Below are positions 12,070 through 24,456 of a DNA stretch of 64,000 nt, piece after piece. The stretch lies in NCBI GenBank assembly GCA_964036665.1, contig OZ038528.1:62001-126000 (forward strand). The letters are read 5' to 3'. Below the pieces are notes generated by a model. It ran no database searches. It was not told the DNA's origin and saw only the letters and a program-made list of their open reading frames with translations. Each line of letters starts with the position of its first letter. The first letter of the stretch is position 1. The DNA is from Gordius sp. MW1 (lineage: Eukaryota > Nematomorpha > Gordioida > Gordea > Gordiidae). Position numbers and translations under genes: made by a program.

Positions 12070-15000
12070 TATTACAAAGATTAAAAATATCTTACATCGT
12101 CAACACGGCTGTCAGGCCTGGATAGCCTAGACCCCTGATCCAAGTGCTATATGAAAGTTGAGAATAATAAAAGCGCTAGGGCATCCTCCGTAATCGACGC
12201 GCATAGTCGCCCCTATTATGTGAAAAGACAACTAGGGTCACTACATCTTTCGCAAACGGCTGTAGTTAAAGAAAGTAGTTTGCTAAAGACAATTGAGAGT
12301 GGGCTCGCTAAATGCTGGAACGATGACTGCAAAATGCTGAGAAATTGCTGACACCCCCAGCAAGCGTCGGGTCCATATGCATGTATGCAACAAACAAGAT
12401 GGAAAGGCGCAAAAGCAAAGATGATAGGTGAAGGCTATAAACTTTACTTTAATGGCCTAGAAACAAACAAAAATAGCGTGACAATCATTCTAGCCTCACA
12501 TCTGCAGGATAAAGTCATTGAGGTACGAAGAAAAAGTGGGCGTTAGGATGTTGAAACTATGCATAGAAGGTCAAATGTTTAATGTAGTGTCCGGATATGC
12601 TCTGCAAACAGGACAGATGAAAAAAGGAGGACTTTCGAGAATTTAGATGAAAGGCCGTGAATGGTAGCCGACATAGTTATAATTGGAGCGGATGTGAATG
12701 GTCACGTAGGCAAAACAAAAGAAGGATTTGAACGAAACCATGGTGGAAATGGATTAGGAGCGAGAAATGAAGGCGACGAAACATTGAATCTATGGCATTT
12801 GATTTGGTTATTACAAATACCTTCTTAAAAAAGAATGTAAATCACCTAATAACGTAGAAAAATGGGAATCGGTCTTCGCAGATTGACTTCCTCTTAATAT
12901 CAAGGAAAGAACTAAAGAAAACGCGATTGTAAGGTTATACCAGGTTAAGCTATTGCAGCCCAGCATAGACTAGTTGTGATGCCAAAGAAATTAAATGGGG
13001 AAATCAAATGGTCCGGCTACCAAAAGTGAAAGATATTTACAATGATTAAGTATAAACGGCTGCGAATAGATGATCAGCAGATGCTCTCGATATGTGGAAT
13101 AACATAGCTAACACGGTACGATCAATAGCGAGATGGTTCTAGGAGAGGGCAAACCAGGTTACAAAGATAAGAAGACATGGTGGTAGAGCGAAGACGTGCA
13201 ACGCCTATTCAAGTTGAAAAGAAAGCTTTACAAATAATGTTCAGGCAACAGAAATGAAGAAACAAGATTTGCGTATGTGAAAGCTGAAAATGTGGCAAAA
13301 CGTTGCAAGGCAAAACAGATGTCGAGAATCTGAACGGCACGTTAACTAGTAAAGAAGGGGGAGGAATGATCTACAAAATCGCAAAGACCAGGGCAGGGAA
13401 CTTAAAGGATGTAAAAAACGTAAAAACCATAAAGAGCGAGGAAGGTATGACTCTAACTCTGGACCATCAAATCATAGATCGTCAGAAGAATACTATAAAG
13501 AACTGTTAAACAGTGACAAAGGGTTTACGGACCACTGCGAAAGCAATAACTGTGAATATGACCCAGAGCGAGAAGTGACAGAATAAGAGGTTGATCAGGT
13601 GCTTAGAAAGATGACCTTGGGTAGAGCCGTGGGACCTGATAATATACCTATGGAAGGTTTCAAAATTCAAGGACCCTTAGGTGTACATTTACTTGTAAAG
13701 CTGTTTAAAAAATCAAATGGTATGATGCCTGGGAAAGCTATGTTATACCATTATATAAAATGAAGGAAGATGTACAAGAATGCAATAACTATCGGGGATA
13801 AAACGAGTCACGTAATGAAGGCGTGGGAAAAGGTTATAGAGGCTAGTTTTCTAAAAATATCTCAATAGATGAACGACAATATGTGTTCATGCCTGAGAGT
13901 CAATTTCAGATGGAATAGATTATCTTAAGCGACTTATGAACATATAGGAAAAACAAAAGGATCTTAATATGTGTTTCATCGATTTTGAGAAAGCTTTCGA
14001 TAAAGTGCTAAGGCAGTTGAAATGGGATAGCGTGAGTTTCCATGGTATACCCAGCGCTTATATAATGTCAATTAAAGATATGTTTTGAAATGCAAAAACC
14101 AAAGTTGAGACATCCATTGGAACATCAAAAGGATTCATTTTAATGTCGGTGATTGGCATTAAGTCCATTGCTGTTCATAACAATAATGGATTCGATAACT
14201 AAGGACCTGAAACACCTTGGGCAATGGTCTTTGCCGATGATATAGTGCTCTGCGCAGGCTTAAATGTGGAATTAGCAGAGCAGGTAATGGATTGAGCGAA
14301 TTGAAAGCAAAGGCCCTAGGGTCAACCTAGATAAAACTTAATATGTATGCTTGGAGTCGGGTAATGAATACAAATAAACAGACTTGCAAATCGATGACTG
14401 GTGTTTAAGCATAGGAATGAATTCAAATATCTTGGTCTAGGGTAAAATGTAATGGGTAGAAACTAAAGGCAAGAATAAACGCGGGCTGGCTAAATTCAGG
14501 AAGTTGAGTGGTGTATTATGTGACAAACACATACCACTCAAAATGAAAGGAATGTTATATAGCACCATTGTACCGACCGTATTGTATGGAGCGGAAATCT
14601 GGGCAATTAATGCAGAAGAGCGAAGCTTGGCTACAATGGAGATGCAAACGTTAAGATGGATCTTGAGAATAAGCAAAAAAGACCATATAAGGAATCAAGA
14701 CATAAGGGATAAAGTAAATAAGGTTCCGATTCAGAGAAAGTTGGTGGTAAAAAGATTGAGATGGTATGGCCATTTGTAGAGACGGGAGGAAACTCACTTA
14801 ACACGGATCAAGCAAGTCGAAGCTAAGCGAAAGATAGGGAAGCCTAGACTAACATGGAAACATAAAATAGATACGGACTTGAGATGGTACGAACTAAAGT
14901 GAAGCTAGTGTAAGTGCAGGAATACATGGGGAATTTACTTAAAGATCTGACCACTAAGTGCAACAAACAGCTATATGAAAAAAATCGAATATAACATCAG
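12070..15000 (+). pseudogene. Near full-length but decayed RTE LINE (endonuclease + RT)
   Basis: Domains appear in order on the plus strand in broken frames. The 5' part is GC-richer (12,100-12,380). The AP-endonuclease follows: VTIILASHLQDKVIEVRRKSG near 12,480, IGADVNGHVGK near 12,680 and SSQIDFLL near 12,875. Next are the linker and RT: GPDNIPMEGF near 13,635, motif A DFEKAFDKVLRQLKWD near 13,985, and MVFADDIVLCAG near 14,230. The C-terminal part LYSTIVPTVLYGAEIWAIN at 14,550 continues to RLRWYGHL at 14,775. Multiple stops kill it. It is the most complete RTE copy here and serves as the guide for the fragments at 5.4, 45.2, 49.3, 56.9 and 63.0 kb. Confidence 0.88.
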
Positions 15001-15199
15001 ACTGATTAGAGCCGAGAATCAAATAACGCATCTGCACATTTATTTATTAATCCTAGAATATTTTCAATAAGAAATATTGTACAGCGTCGTAGCCCATCTA
15101 ACTAATCGGTGATTAGTTATTCTACTGAGGTCTCTATTTGGACCTGAAATGCGCTCTAAGGGACGATGATTCTTAGTTTAGGTAAATTTTTGACCAAAA

Positions 15200-17060
15200 A
15201 TATACTCATAAATTTATTTATTGCATACATTATGGCAGCAGTTCGCAATCTATTACTAAAATTCGTTCGGCCGGACTGAGAATGTGAGAGAGAATAGCTA
15301 TGCGTCTTTCCTGACTATTACAAAATTTGTGTGCAATCACTGCTCCTTTACTCGTGTCCAATGCATCACAATAAATAATAACTGCCAAATTATTTTGCCA
15401 AGGAATGATTGTTTTGACCAAATTAAATTTTTTATCTCATTAAGGCTTATTAAAGCTTGGTTTCTATCGGACTCCAATTCCATCTTACTTTAATTGTAAA
15501 TTTTTGTAAACGTGAGCTTTTCTATCGCAAATTTGGAGTGAAACTTCTAAAGTAATTAATTAGAACCTTAGAACGCTCTTAACTCCTTACGATTTGTTGG
15601 TATTCTAAAGTTTTGAATCGCTTCAACTTTGTTTTCGCCAATGTGCATTCTTTTTGGTCTATATTGATATTTTATTAATTTTTCAACAATTTATATAGTG
15701 CTATTGTCAATGCTGCTTGTTTTCGTTGTTTTTTACCTTTTAATCATATCGTCCATAAATATGCTAACTCCTTTTATAATTTTAGTAAGTTTTTTATAAA
15801 ATGATGAAAATTGTAGGTGCCGTGGTCAACCCAAAAGGTAGTTGTTAAAATTGTTTTTACCCAATATGCTTAAAAGCTTAGAAATATCCTCAAAAACTTG
15901 TGATTGCAAGAAAGCATCTCTTAAATTAATAATAGAGAAAATTTACCGCCTGCTATTTAATTTGCAAGATAAGATATCTATTAAATGTAAATCTGAAATC
16001 TCCACAGATCCTGACGTTGCTCGACTTCTTTTTGATATTTTCCGTAGGGATTGCTATTTAATCAGTGTTATTTTAGAATCTGTTTTTCAAGTCACCCCTT
16101 CACGTTTAAACGATTTATTACTTTTTATTCTAATGGTAACGGCCATGCAATACATATTAAAAATCTTAACTTAATACCGTTGAGAATTGTTTAATGATCT
16201 CTATTTCAGTAAAAAATTAATTTTGTCTGGAATAATATTCAATTAAGGCTTTGCGGAAGTGGTTAATTAACCTTAATAATATGAGGTATTTTGAATATTA
16301 AATTACTTTTACCTTAACATGCGTTGCGACAATGAGTGATATATTGTTTATTTTAACAACTGCACTGCACTTCATGAAGTGGATATAGTGGTGTCTTTTC
16401 GATACTTTGCCACGTCGGCTCATCGATGACTGTGCAAGCTGGATCTGTATTAAAAGTGAATGGACTTTGGCGGATACATTTTTAGCTGGAAGATTTATCA
16501 TGCAGTCGTGAGCTAGGATTTGATCGATCACACCCAAAATATACTATTTTCTTCTTGCTAAAGGTGTTAAAATTAGGAATTTAAGAAAAAATAATGGCTA
16601 TAATTATTATTCTTACTTAGATAAACTCTTTTTACCTCAATTTCTTAATATTCAATCATTGGATGTTTAGCCTCAATCCAAGCAATGATTAGGGCCAAAT
16701 TAACAGATTCATTAAATATTAAATTACATGTAGGGTATTTCGCCCTTACTTCAATATTTAGTATTGGTACTTTTAGTCTTAATATAAATTTGTCCCTAAT
16801 TATTTTGTCAGTTGGTAGCTTATATTTACAGAGATTTATTTTCAAGTTTTAGAAAAAAGTCTATGAATGTTTCATTGTTCAGTCAGCTCGAAATAAAAGC
16901 CCGCTTTTAATAATAATTCTTCACTATATAAATTTTTTATTAATGGTTTATTAACTTGTTCATCCGTGACATGAACAATGGGATAAATAGGACTTCTTCC
17001 TTTACTAAGAATGTGTCGTGCCAATGTAAGATAATAAAAAGATCTCTCTATACTCACCAG
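15200..17060 (-). pseudogene. Degenerate Ty3/gypsy gag-protease-RT-RNase H
   Basis: Minus-strand order: a Gag-like region (17,060-16,600), a protease-like region (16,540-16,300), RT palm GGKFSIINLRDAFLQSQVF near 15,930, and the YMDD-type motif (IFMDDMIK) near 15,750. RNase H follows at 15,421-15,230, with CDALDTSKGAVIAHKF and ILSPAERILVIDCELL, matching the usual 'D-x-S-x2-G-x-GAVL ... L-x3-E-x-N/R-Y' layout. Integrase and LTRs were not found. Stops are frequent and the D of 'KIDLR' is N. Confidence 0.75.
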
Positions 17061-17338
17061 TTATACTTCAAAATTGGAAATTAATTTCACTCATAAATAT
17101 TCATTAGGATGTAATATCACTCACTCAATCAATTGAGTTTCTAACAATCGATGCGAAATTTAACTCGAGATACGGCTTGTTCTCAATTAACCTGATCAAA
17201 TGTAACTTCAACTGGGAAAATATTCATTATAAATCAGAAAAATTTTTGTTGTATTATAACACTCAGGGTAATCCTCGTCGCCAGAATGTAAAGTATTCGT
17301 AAGGGAAAGCTCAATACTAATGACTAAAAAGACACTTT

Positions 17339-18300
17339 TAATTGCTATGCAATTTATGGGCTCGCTTTTTGGTGTCCGTTGTCCGTCCACCAAGTTATTA
17401 CACCAGCTTTTAAATTTCTGACTTGCAAGTTCGAGTTCAATCCCCGGAGATGACGATTTTTTTTTTAATTGAATTAATATTTTGTTCTTGTTAATACCAA
17501 TGATAATATGACTTTTTGACCGTTCGCAGGCTGCTGACCAATGAAAAAATGACCCATAGCCAAATAAATCGAAATTTTTTTTTTCGTTTTTGAATTGGGA
17601 AATTAGGTTAACATTGATAATTACCCTATGCTCTCCCCTACAAGAGCCAATGCCTCTACTGATATGGGTCCCTGTGCCCCTACAAAAGCATATGCCTCTA
17701 CTGATGTGAATTCGAATCCCGGCGAGGGCAAATTCTTAATTTCTGGTTCGAATCCCGGGCAAATTTTTTTTTTAAATTAAATTAATATATTGTTCTTGTT
17801 AATACCATTGATAATGTGACTTTTTGGCAGTCCGCTGCCTACTGACCAATGAAAAAAATGACCATTGGCCAAATCAAAAAAATTTTCGTTTTTGAATTGT
17901 TATATTAGGTTAACATTGATAATCACCTTGTGCCCTCCCCTAGAAGGGCCTATGCCTCTACTGATTTGGGTCCCTGTGCCCCTACAAAGCCTATGCCTCT
18001 ACTTTCGAATCCCGACGAGGCAAAATTTTTATTTTAAATTAATATATTGTTCTTGTTATAACCCTTGATAATATGACTTTTTGGCCGTCCGCTGGCTACT
18101 GATCAATGAAAAAAATCACCATTAGCCAAATTGTGATTCGAAATTTTTTTTCGTTTTTTATTTCAAATTAATATATTGTTTTTGTTAATACCATTGGTAA
18201 TATGGCTTTTAGCCAGCCGCTGGCTGCTGACCAATGGAAAAAAATTACCATTGGCCAAAGTGAGAATCGAAATTTTTTTTTGACTCGTATGTATTTATAG
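17339..18300 (+). repeat. Array of 'ATTGCTATGCAATTTATGGGC' family units with T-arm-like motifs
   Basis: It starts with AATTGCTATGCAATTTATGG. About four degenerate units follow, built from 'GACCAATGAAAAAAATGACC' + 'ATTGGCCAAA', a CCTATGCCTCTACTGAT block and GGTTCGAATCCCGG, ending in T-runs. GGTTCGAATCC is a perfect pol III B-box/T-arm consensus, but no paired acceptor stem or A box was seen. The same units recur at 36.9-40.5, 42.0, 46.8 and 48.3 kb. Confidence 0.7.
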
Positions 18301-18699
18301 ACCGGTGTCAGGTTATACTGCTGATTCGTAAAAAAGTTAAACAGGTCAATCAGAATTTGATTGACATATGTCTAAATTGACTGGTATTTTGAAATGTGTA
18401 AATAAACTATAAATGGCAAACATGGGCGTAGCCAGCTTTCGGATTAGGGGGGGGAGCAAAAAAAATTCGCCGAGACTAATTGAGAGCAAAAAAAAAAGGG
18501 TCGCCAAGAAAAAAACGTTTATTTTCTCTCGGGCGACCTTTTTTTGGTGTTTAACGTTAGTAATTAAAATATTTTGCTATTCTTTGGCCTCAACCCACAT
18601 AAAAAACTCATTATTAATCAACAGTGTACAGAGGATATGTAAACGATGTTTATTAGATTATATATTTGTTTATAATAAAATTTTATATATTAATATTGT

Positions 18700-20180
18700 A
18701 AATTCAAAATTACGACACCATCCATGTACAAGGAGCTTAAGAGTCGTGTTTTGCGAGACCATTTATACGGTATAAAAAATTTGATGAATGTCGCAAAGTC
18801 CACCATGACAACAGCTTTTGTAGATAATGTGCCTATTAATATCCAACTTGTTTTATGGATTAATAAATTATCTATAATAATATTCTGTGCAACCCATAAT
18901 TTAGCCCTTAGAGACATAAATCCATGAGAAATCTAAAATATCAGATTTATGACTTGTCTTAATATCGGGTTCAGATATAAATTATGCGATAAATTTTTTT
19001 GCAAATAGTTTATTAAGCCTCGTGCTTCAAATTTATATGTATAGTAAATTTATCTAAACGTTTACTAGTTATGAATGTAAAAAGCTTCATTTATTAAATA
19101 AAGAAGTAATTTAATGATTTAATAGAGTTAAAAATAATTCTGAAGACAGTGATTTAAGGATACATTTACAAGATAAATTAAAAAAAATGTCTACATATCT
19201 GCCCCCTCAAATTTAAAATGAAATATTATTTTGTGTCAAAATATGGTGCAAAAGTTATTATCTAAAGATGCAAAAAATCACAAGCCTATTAGATTTTGGT
19301 AGATGAACCAGTTGACGTTTTGGGTAAAGAACAAGTTTTTTTGAGAAAGAGAAAAATATTATTTGAGAAGATTTTATAGGTTGAAGAACATCGATGCAGG
19401 TTAATAGCACGAACAATTGATTCTTTCTTAACTCAAGAATCATTCTATGGTTGGGAAAAATCATGGACTTCAAAAACTAATTAGTGACAAATATGAAAAA
19501 TAAATCTCGTTTTAAATGACTTGAATTCAATAGCTTCTATTCATAATTAAATTTTTTTCATCCATCAGCTATCAGGAAAAATTACGGCCAAACCTCATTG
19601 CTTACTGTGAAACGAGATGGTCTAAGAAGTATCATTTGTATAAATAATAAATGCTTTAGAAAAACTATCTGGGAAGGCAAATCACAGAAAAACTTCTTCT
19701 CAGCATCATGGTGCCAATTTAAAATACCTAATTACAAAAATATAACAAAATTTTAGTGATATGCGAGTCAAACACAGAGAAGTATATAAAGGAGATGAAC
19801 TCATGATGGAAATTATTGCAGAAGGTTAGCAAATTATTAGCAATTTTGATTTAATATAAAATTTCCATCCTAAATCCCCTTCTGGATTCTTTTATAACAT
19901 CATTCAGTTTTTACAAGCACAATATTCCGAATATTACATCACCTACATCCTTACAAAAAGTTAATCAAAATATACAAACTTTTATAAAATTGAAAATCGA
20001 TGGGGATATATTTGAGAATATGGAAATGAGGACACTAGCTAAGGTCGACAATGACAGAAATGCGGTTGAATGGATTGTGTCTAATAAGTATTTATAGAAT
20101 GGTGAAGGAATATATAGAAGATATTAAAAAATCAGATTTCAACAGTTTGTCCTAAAAATGGATAGGGGGCATGTTAGTGT
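18700..20180 (+). pseudogene. Decayed hAT transposase, plus-strand copy
   Basis: The translation TTAFVDNVPINIQLV ... IIIFCATHNLALRD at 18,800-18,910 aligns with the minus-strand copy's VFVDNVPVNVQLV ... TIIFCATHDLALRG. Farther on, ARTIDSFLTQ near 19,410, DLNSIASIHN near 19,520 and FENMEMRTLAKVD near 20,010 match the same transposase. Stops and indels are frequent, so this is the older of the two copies. It lacks the small 5' exons seen in the other copy. Confidence 0.7.
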
Positions 20181-20289
20181 AAAATATTAACAAAAAATCG
20201 TTTATAAATTTTTTAAGATCTCCTATCAATGCCTAGCTTTATAATCACATTAAAGTAATCTTTCTATTTTTGGCAAACTGTTCAAGAAC

Positions 20290-22350
20290 TTCAGGCTGGA
20301 TATTCTGTATTTTCCTCCACTAAATTTCTATGAATACTCATTAGACACAATCCATTCAACCGATGTTCTGTCATTGTGGACCTTAGCCACGTTTTAACTC
20401 TTCTTAACGTACTAAATGATCTTTCAATTGTACTCGTTGTACAAAGCTGCGCTAGGGAGATGAGTAAAGCATTTTTTATATTTGGAAAAAAGTTTGTGTT
20501 TCAAGCAGTACTGTCCTCATTTCCATATTCTCCAATGTATCCTTATCTAATTTTTTCTCAAGCCATAAATTGTACCAAACTTCGATTTCCGTATTCAGAA
20601 CTTCAATTTCATAAAAATTTATCGAAGTTTGTATATTTTGTTTTATTTTTTTAATTTGAAAATTTAACATTATGTCTATGTGAGGATGTAAGTAATGTAA
20701 TAAATATGCCGGAATGTTGTGCTCAGAAAATCGGTCCTCTAATGATGTAATAAAAGAATCCAGATAGGGAATTAAGATGGATATTTCCAATAATCAGAGG
20801 GGGAGTTCGCAGGAGGATTAGAGCGGTGCTTTTGCCGTTGCGCAAATCGTGGAGGATTCAATTCTATATCTGAATTGCCAGCAATTTGCTGACTCTCTGC
20901 AAAAAATTTTTCATGATTTCATCGACATTTTTACGATGATACTTAACGGTGTTTATAATGCGCTGCATGTGATTATGGCATTGCAACAAATCTAAATTTT
21001 TGGCTTGCAAAATATCACAGACTAGTTCTAAAATTTTATAATATTTTGATATTATAACAGAGGATATTATAAATTGTGGTGAGGTGCAAGCACAATGAAG
21101 CTGAAAAGAAGTTTTTCTGGTAATTGAATTGCCTTCCTCACATAGTTTTTCTAAAGCATTCACTATTTCTGCAAAATTCTTTGTAAAAATGCTTATACTA
21201 TAACACTTCTGGGACCATCTCGTTTCACAGTAAGCAATGAGGTTTGGTACATATTTTCGCCTGATAGTGATTCACGGAAAAAATTTATTATATCTTTTAT
21301 TGTAGCTGTTGTACGAATACAAGCTATTGAATTCAGATCATTCACAACGAGATTTAAACGATGAAACAATGAAAATATAAAGCCTTTTTATATTTATCTC
21401 TAATCGGTTTTTGAACTCCATGATCTTTACCAGCCATAGAGGCACAGCCATCATATCCTTGTTTAACACATTTTTGAGGGTCCATTGATGCTCGGGTTAA
21501 GAAAGAGTCAATTGTTTGTGCTATCGAACCTGCATCCATGTTGTTCAATTCTTCAAAACCAAGAAACTCTTCTCTAATAATATCTTTCTTTTCGTCAAAA
21601 AATCTTAACCCTATGGATAATTGTTCTTTACCTGATATGTCAGCTGTTTCATCTGCCGAAATCGAATAGGCTGATGAGTTTTTTACATCTTTAAGTAATA
21701 AATTTTGTACAACATTTCCGCACAAAACAATAAGTTCATTTTGAATTTGAGGGGATAGATATGTAGAATTTTTTTTTAATATTCTTGTAAATGTTGCTTT
21801 AAATCATTGTCTCCTGAATTTATTTTAAATTCTATCAAATCATTAAAAATACCTTCATGGATTGATTTGCCCCTAAGGGCTAAATCATGGGTTGCACAAA
21901 ATATTATAGTGGAAATAATAGATTTAAGATTACTTTCAATTAGTTTGCGATGAGCTGAAACAAGTTGAACATTAACAGGTACATTATCAACAAATACTTT
22001 AGCAGCCTTGGTAGCAGCCAAATGATACCTGCTTTCACGGTGGATTTTGCTAAACTCATGAAACTTTCTAAACCGTATTAATGGAGTCGCGCAAAAAGCC
22101 CCTAAAACACCTTGTACACTGTTTGGTGGGAAAATAACACAATATAATAAGCATAGAGCACCTTTTGAGTGCGAGGAATAATACAACCATGGCTTGTACG
22201 CCTCAAGCCACGAGTATTTAAATACTCGTTTTTTGTCTAGCGCATCTGCGTTGAAGTCATAGTTCGGCAGTGGCTGCCAACATTGATTTAAAATCGTCTG
22301 TATTCGTTCCGTAGTTAATTTTTCATTTAAATAAAGTCCTAGATCAAAAT
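20290..22350 (-). pseudogene. hAT transposase with DUF4371-like catalytic core, minus strand
   Basis: Reading from about 22,350 down, the first piece has DKKRVFKYSWLEAYKPWLYY followed by GALCLLYC, a TTF-type zinc-finger region. Then come FVDNVPVNVQLVSAHRKLIE and IISTIIFCATHDLALRG. After a 1-nt frameshift near 21,770 at a poly-A run, the core follows: SAYSISADETADISGKEQLS and CVKQGYDGCASMAGK. These are hallmarks of the DUF4371/RNase H-like core shared by ZMYM1-like host genes and hAT transposases. The C-terminal dimerisation segment STIERSFSTLRRVKTWLRST lies near 20,400-20,340. Most of the protein is recognisable but split over at least four frames. Confidence 0.85.
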
Positions 22351-22439
22351 CTGAAATACCATGGCCTTTATAATATTATTTAAAAATGCGTTGTATTTCA
22401 AATAAATCAAAATCTTAACAATTATATTAGTTTCAAATT

Positions 22440-22511
22440 GTACCTTTATAAGGTTCTCTAACTGGCTGATCGTCTTCAAAATCTTTATCTTTATTTCTAC
22501 TTCTTCCTGCA
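22440..22511 (-). CDS. Small hAT 5' exon, type B (copy 2)
   Basis: The minus strand has acceptor TTGCAG, a coding stretch GRSRNKDKDFEDDQPVREPY and a donor G|GTACAA. It is highly charged and lies just upstream of the main transposase exon. It is paralogous to the exon at 22,756-22,831. Confidence 0.45.
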
Positions 22512-22607
22512 ATTAAAAATTTAACAAAATGTAATTCAATACAAGATTTGAAATAAAGGTTATATTTAAAATTCAAAATTATATTAAAAACTTTAATCTA
22601 TTTTTTT

Positions 22608-22690
22608 ACCTAAACTTGAATTATCACTTTCAGACTCAATATCTAATCGACCCACTTCACTATTTTTTTTAAATGCTGCAATAAAAATTT
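22608..22690 (-). CDS. Small hAT 5' exon, type A
   Basis: The minus strand gives VGRLDIESESDNSSLG ending at TTAG|GTAAAA. It shares the acidic-serine ending and donor with the type A exons at 22.9-23.45 and 24.46 kb. Confidence 0.4.
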
Positions 22691-22755
22691 TAAAATGAGT
22701 ATTAAAACGTTTAACTTATTGACAATAATTAAATATTTTATTTAGGCTTAAAATT

Positions 22756-22831
22756 TCACCTTCATAAGGTCCTATAACTGGTTCATCGTATTCTTCAAGA
22801 TCTCTTTTTTTTCTTCGATTCCCTTCCATCA
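22756..22831 (-). CDS. Small hAT 5' exon, type B (copy 1)
   Basis: The minus strand reads RRKKRDLEEYDEPVIGPYEG and then a GTGAAA donor. It resembles the exon at 22,440-22,511 (PV-x2-PY-x-G ending). The expected AG acceptor appears changed, while an ATG is present at the 5' edge, so it could be a first exon. Confidence 0.4.
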
Positions 22832-22905
22832 AAAAATTCAAATATAATTTAAAAACTTTGAAATAAATGTTATATTTAAAATTTTAAACATTAATTTATT
22901 TTACC

Positions 22906-23447
22906 TTAACTTGAATTTATACTTTCTTCGTCAACTTCTATCGATTCAAACTCCTCCACTGATTCATTAGTAACAATTTTTTATTATTTCTTTCATTTGC
23001 TAAATAAATTTTTAATAATAAATATGAAATAAATCTTGAATGTCATAAAAACATAAAGTTGAGCGAATACACTCCACAAAAACAATAATAAAGTAATATA
23101 AAAAATAAATTTAATATTAATTTAATTATTTTTCCTAAACTTGAAACTTCGTCAGTTTCTATCGATTCAAGCTCCTCCACTGATTCATTAATAACAGTCT
23201 TTTTATTATTTCTTTTATTAGCTAAATAAATTTTTAATAATAAATATGAAATAAATCTTAAATGTCATAAAAACATAAAACTAGGAGCTAAAACACTCCA
23301 CAAAAACAATAATAAAGTAATATAAAAAATAAATTCAACATTAATTTAATTTATTTTACCTAAACTTGAAACTTGTCAACTTCTATCGATTCAAACTCCT
23401 CCACTGATTCATTAGTAACATTCTTTTTATTATTTCTTTCATTTGCT
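22906..23447 (-). repeat. Three tandem copies of an acidic hAT exon plus intron
   Basis: A unit of roughly 200-240 bp is repeated three times. On the minus strand each copy has an AG acceptor (TTTAG), then a piece like NERNNKK...NESVEELESIE, then TCAAGTTTAG|GTAAAA. The middle copy (about 23,145-23,222) keeps an open frame through INESVEELESIETDEVSSLG. The other two carry small indels. Flanking intron sequence is copied too, so this is a tandem exon duplication and not independent insertion. Confidence 0.6.
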
Positions 23448-23512
23448 AAATAAATTTTTAATATAAATATATATAAAATAAACCTCAACTTAAAAAATCA
23501 AAATTAGATTAA

Positions 23513-24428
23513 CCCTCAAGAGCATATGTGGGGTCACACTGACCCCACGATAGTTACGAACTTGAATTAACGCATTTTAAAACGAATTGATCTGGCCTTT
23601 TCAGTAGTCCATTATTTTATCAAAAACTAGGTTTGGGTAAAATTTTATAAGTTTTGGTCCATTACTTTTTAGAATATAGCATTTTGGGGTCAGATTATTA
23701 TAATTATTTAAAATCATCAATATCAAGCTCAAAGGGTAAAAAATGGTTCAGATCATGTTTAGAACATCCATATCATAATATTATAATCTATTTTGATCAA
23801 GAAAATTAAAATATAACAATTAGTATCTTATATACCAAAAAATCAAACAAATTTTGCTATTATTATAACTACTTGGCTAGGCAATTAACCCAACCCTTCA
23901 TGGAAAGTAGGCTTAAAAATAGTTTACGTATGCCTACGGATATTAGAGAGGCTATCGAGAAAATCTTGAACATAAAAGATGAATCACTTCCCAAGTTGTT
24001 AAAAAAGTCATGATATACCTTTTGTAAAAGAGTACAAGATAAAAAAAACGAGACTTGGTTGTAACATGTCCTCCAAATTTGTCTGTTCTAACCATATGAC
24101 CATCTTATGCAAAAATTGTACGGATAAAATCTAACCTTTTATTAAATACTTGTATTATTTTCTTTTAATAAAAAATCATGTTAATTTTAATACATTCCAT
24201 GGTATATGATGTTGAACACAAATTTAAGAGAGGCATTTAGATATTATATCATGAAAATAAAGGTGACTTCAGTTTAGAAAAATGTTAATAACTTTTTTAG
24301 TATTATTCATCTGTTCATCAAAAATAATATTATCAATCAAGAGTTTTTAAAAAACATAAATTCATAATTTAAGGTGTTTTTAACTAATAGTTTGAAAAAT
24401 ATGAGATTTTGAGGAATGCTCTTGAGGG
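23513..24428 (+). mobile_element. piggyBac relic with transposase C-terminal zinc motif
   Basis: TTAA + CCCTCAAGAGCAT on the left and ATGCTCTTGAGGG + TTAA on the right bound 916 bp. On the plus strand RQLTQPFMESRLKNSLRMPT and REAIEKIL lie at 23,880-23,975. FCKRVQDKKNETW follows at about 24,020. GCNMSSKFVCSNHMTILCKN plus C lies at 24,060-24,120. This Cys/His layout is the C-terminal cross-braced zinc domain of piggyBac transposases. The catalytic DDD core is missing, so the copy is internally deleted, and it lies inside the hAT element at 18.4-25.0 kb. Confidence 0.85.
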
Positions 24429-24456
24429 TTAAAAAAATGAATATAATTAATTTTAC

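Noticed and set aside
17339-18300. Possible CRISPR-like or tRNA gene cluster
   Set aside because: Repeats are degenerate, uneven and eukaryotic TE-like; the T-arm motifs lack an acceptor stem and anticodon arm.
18413-18775. 120-residue frame starting MANMGVASFRIRGG
   Set aside because: It starts in the flank and runs through the hAT terminal inverted repeat; no domain, so a chance frame.
20376-20654. 92-residue plus-strand frame MDLSHVLTLL
   Set aside because: Opposite-strand shadow of the hAT dimerisation region.
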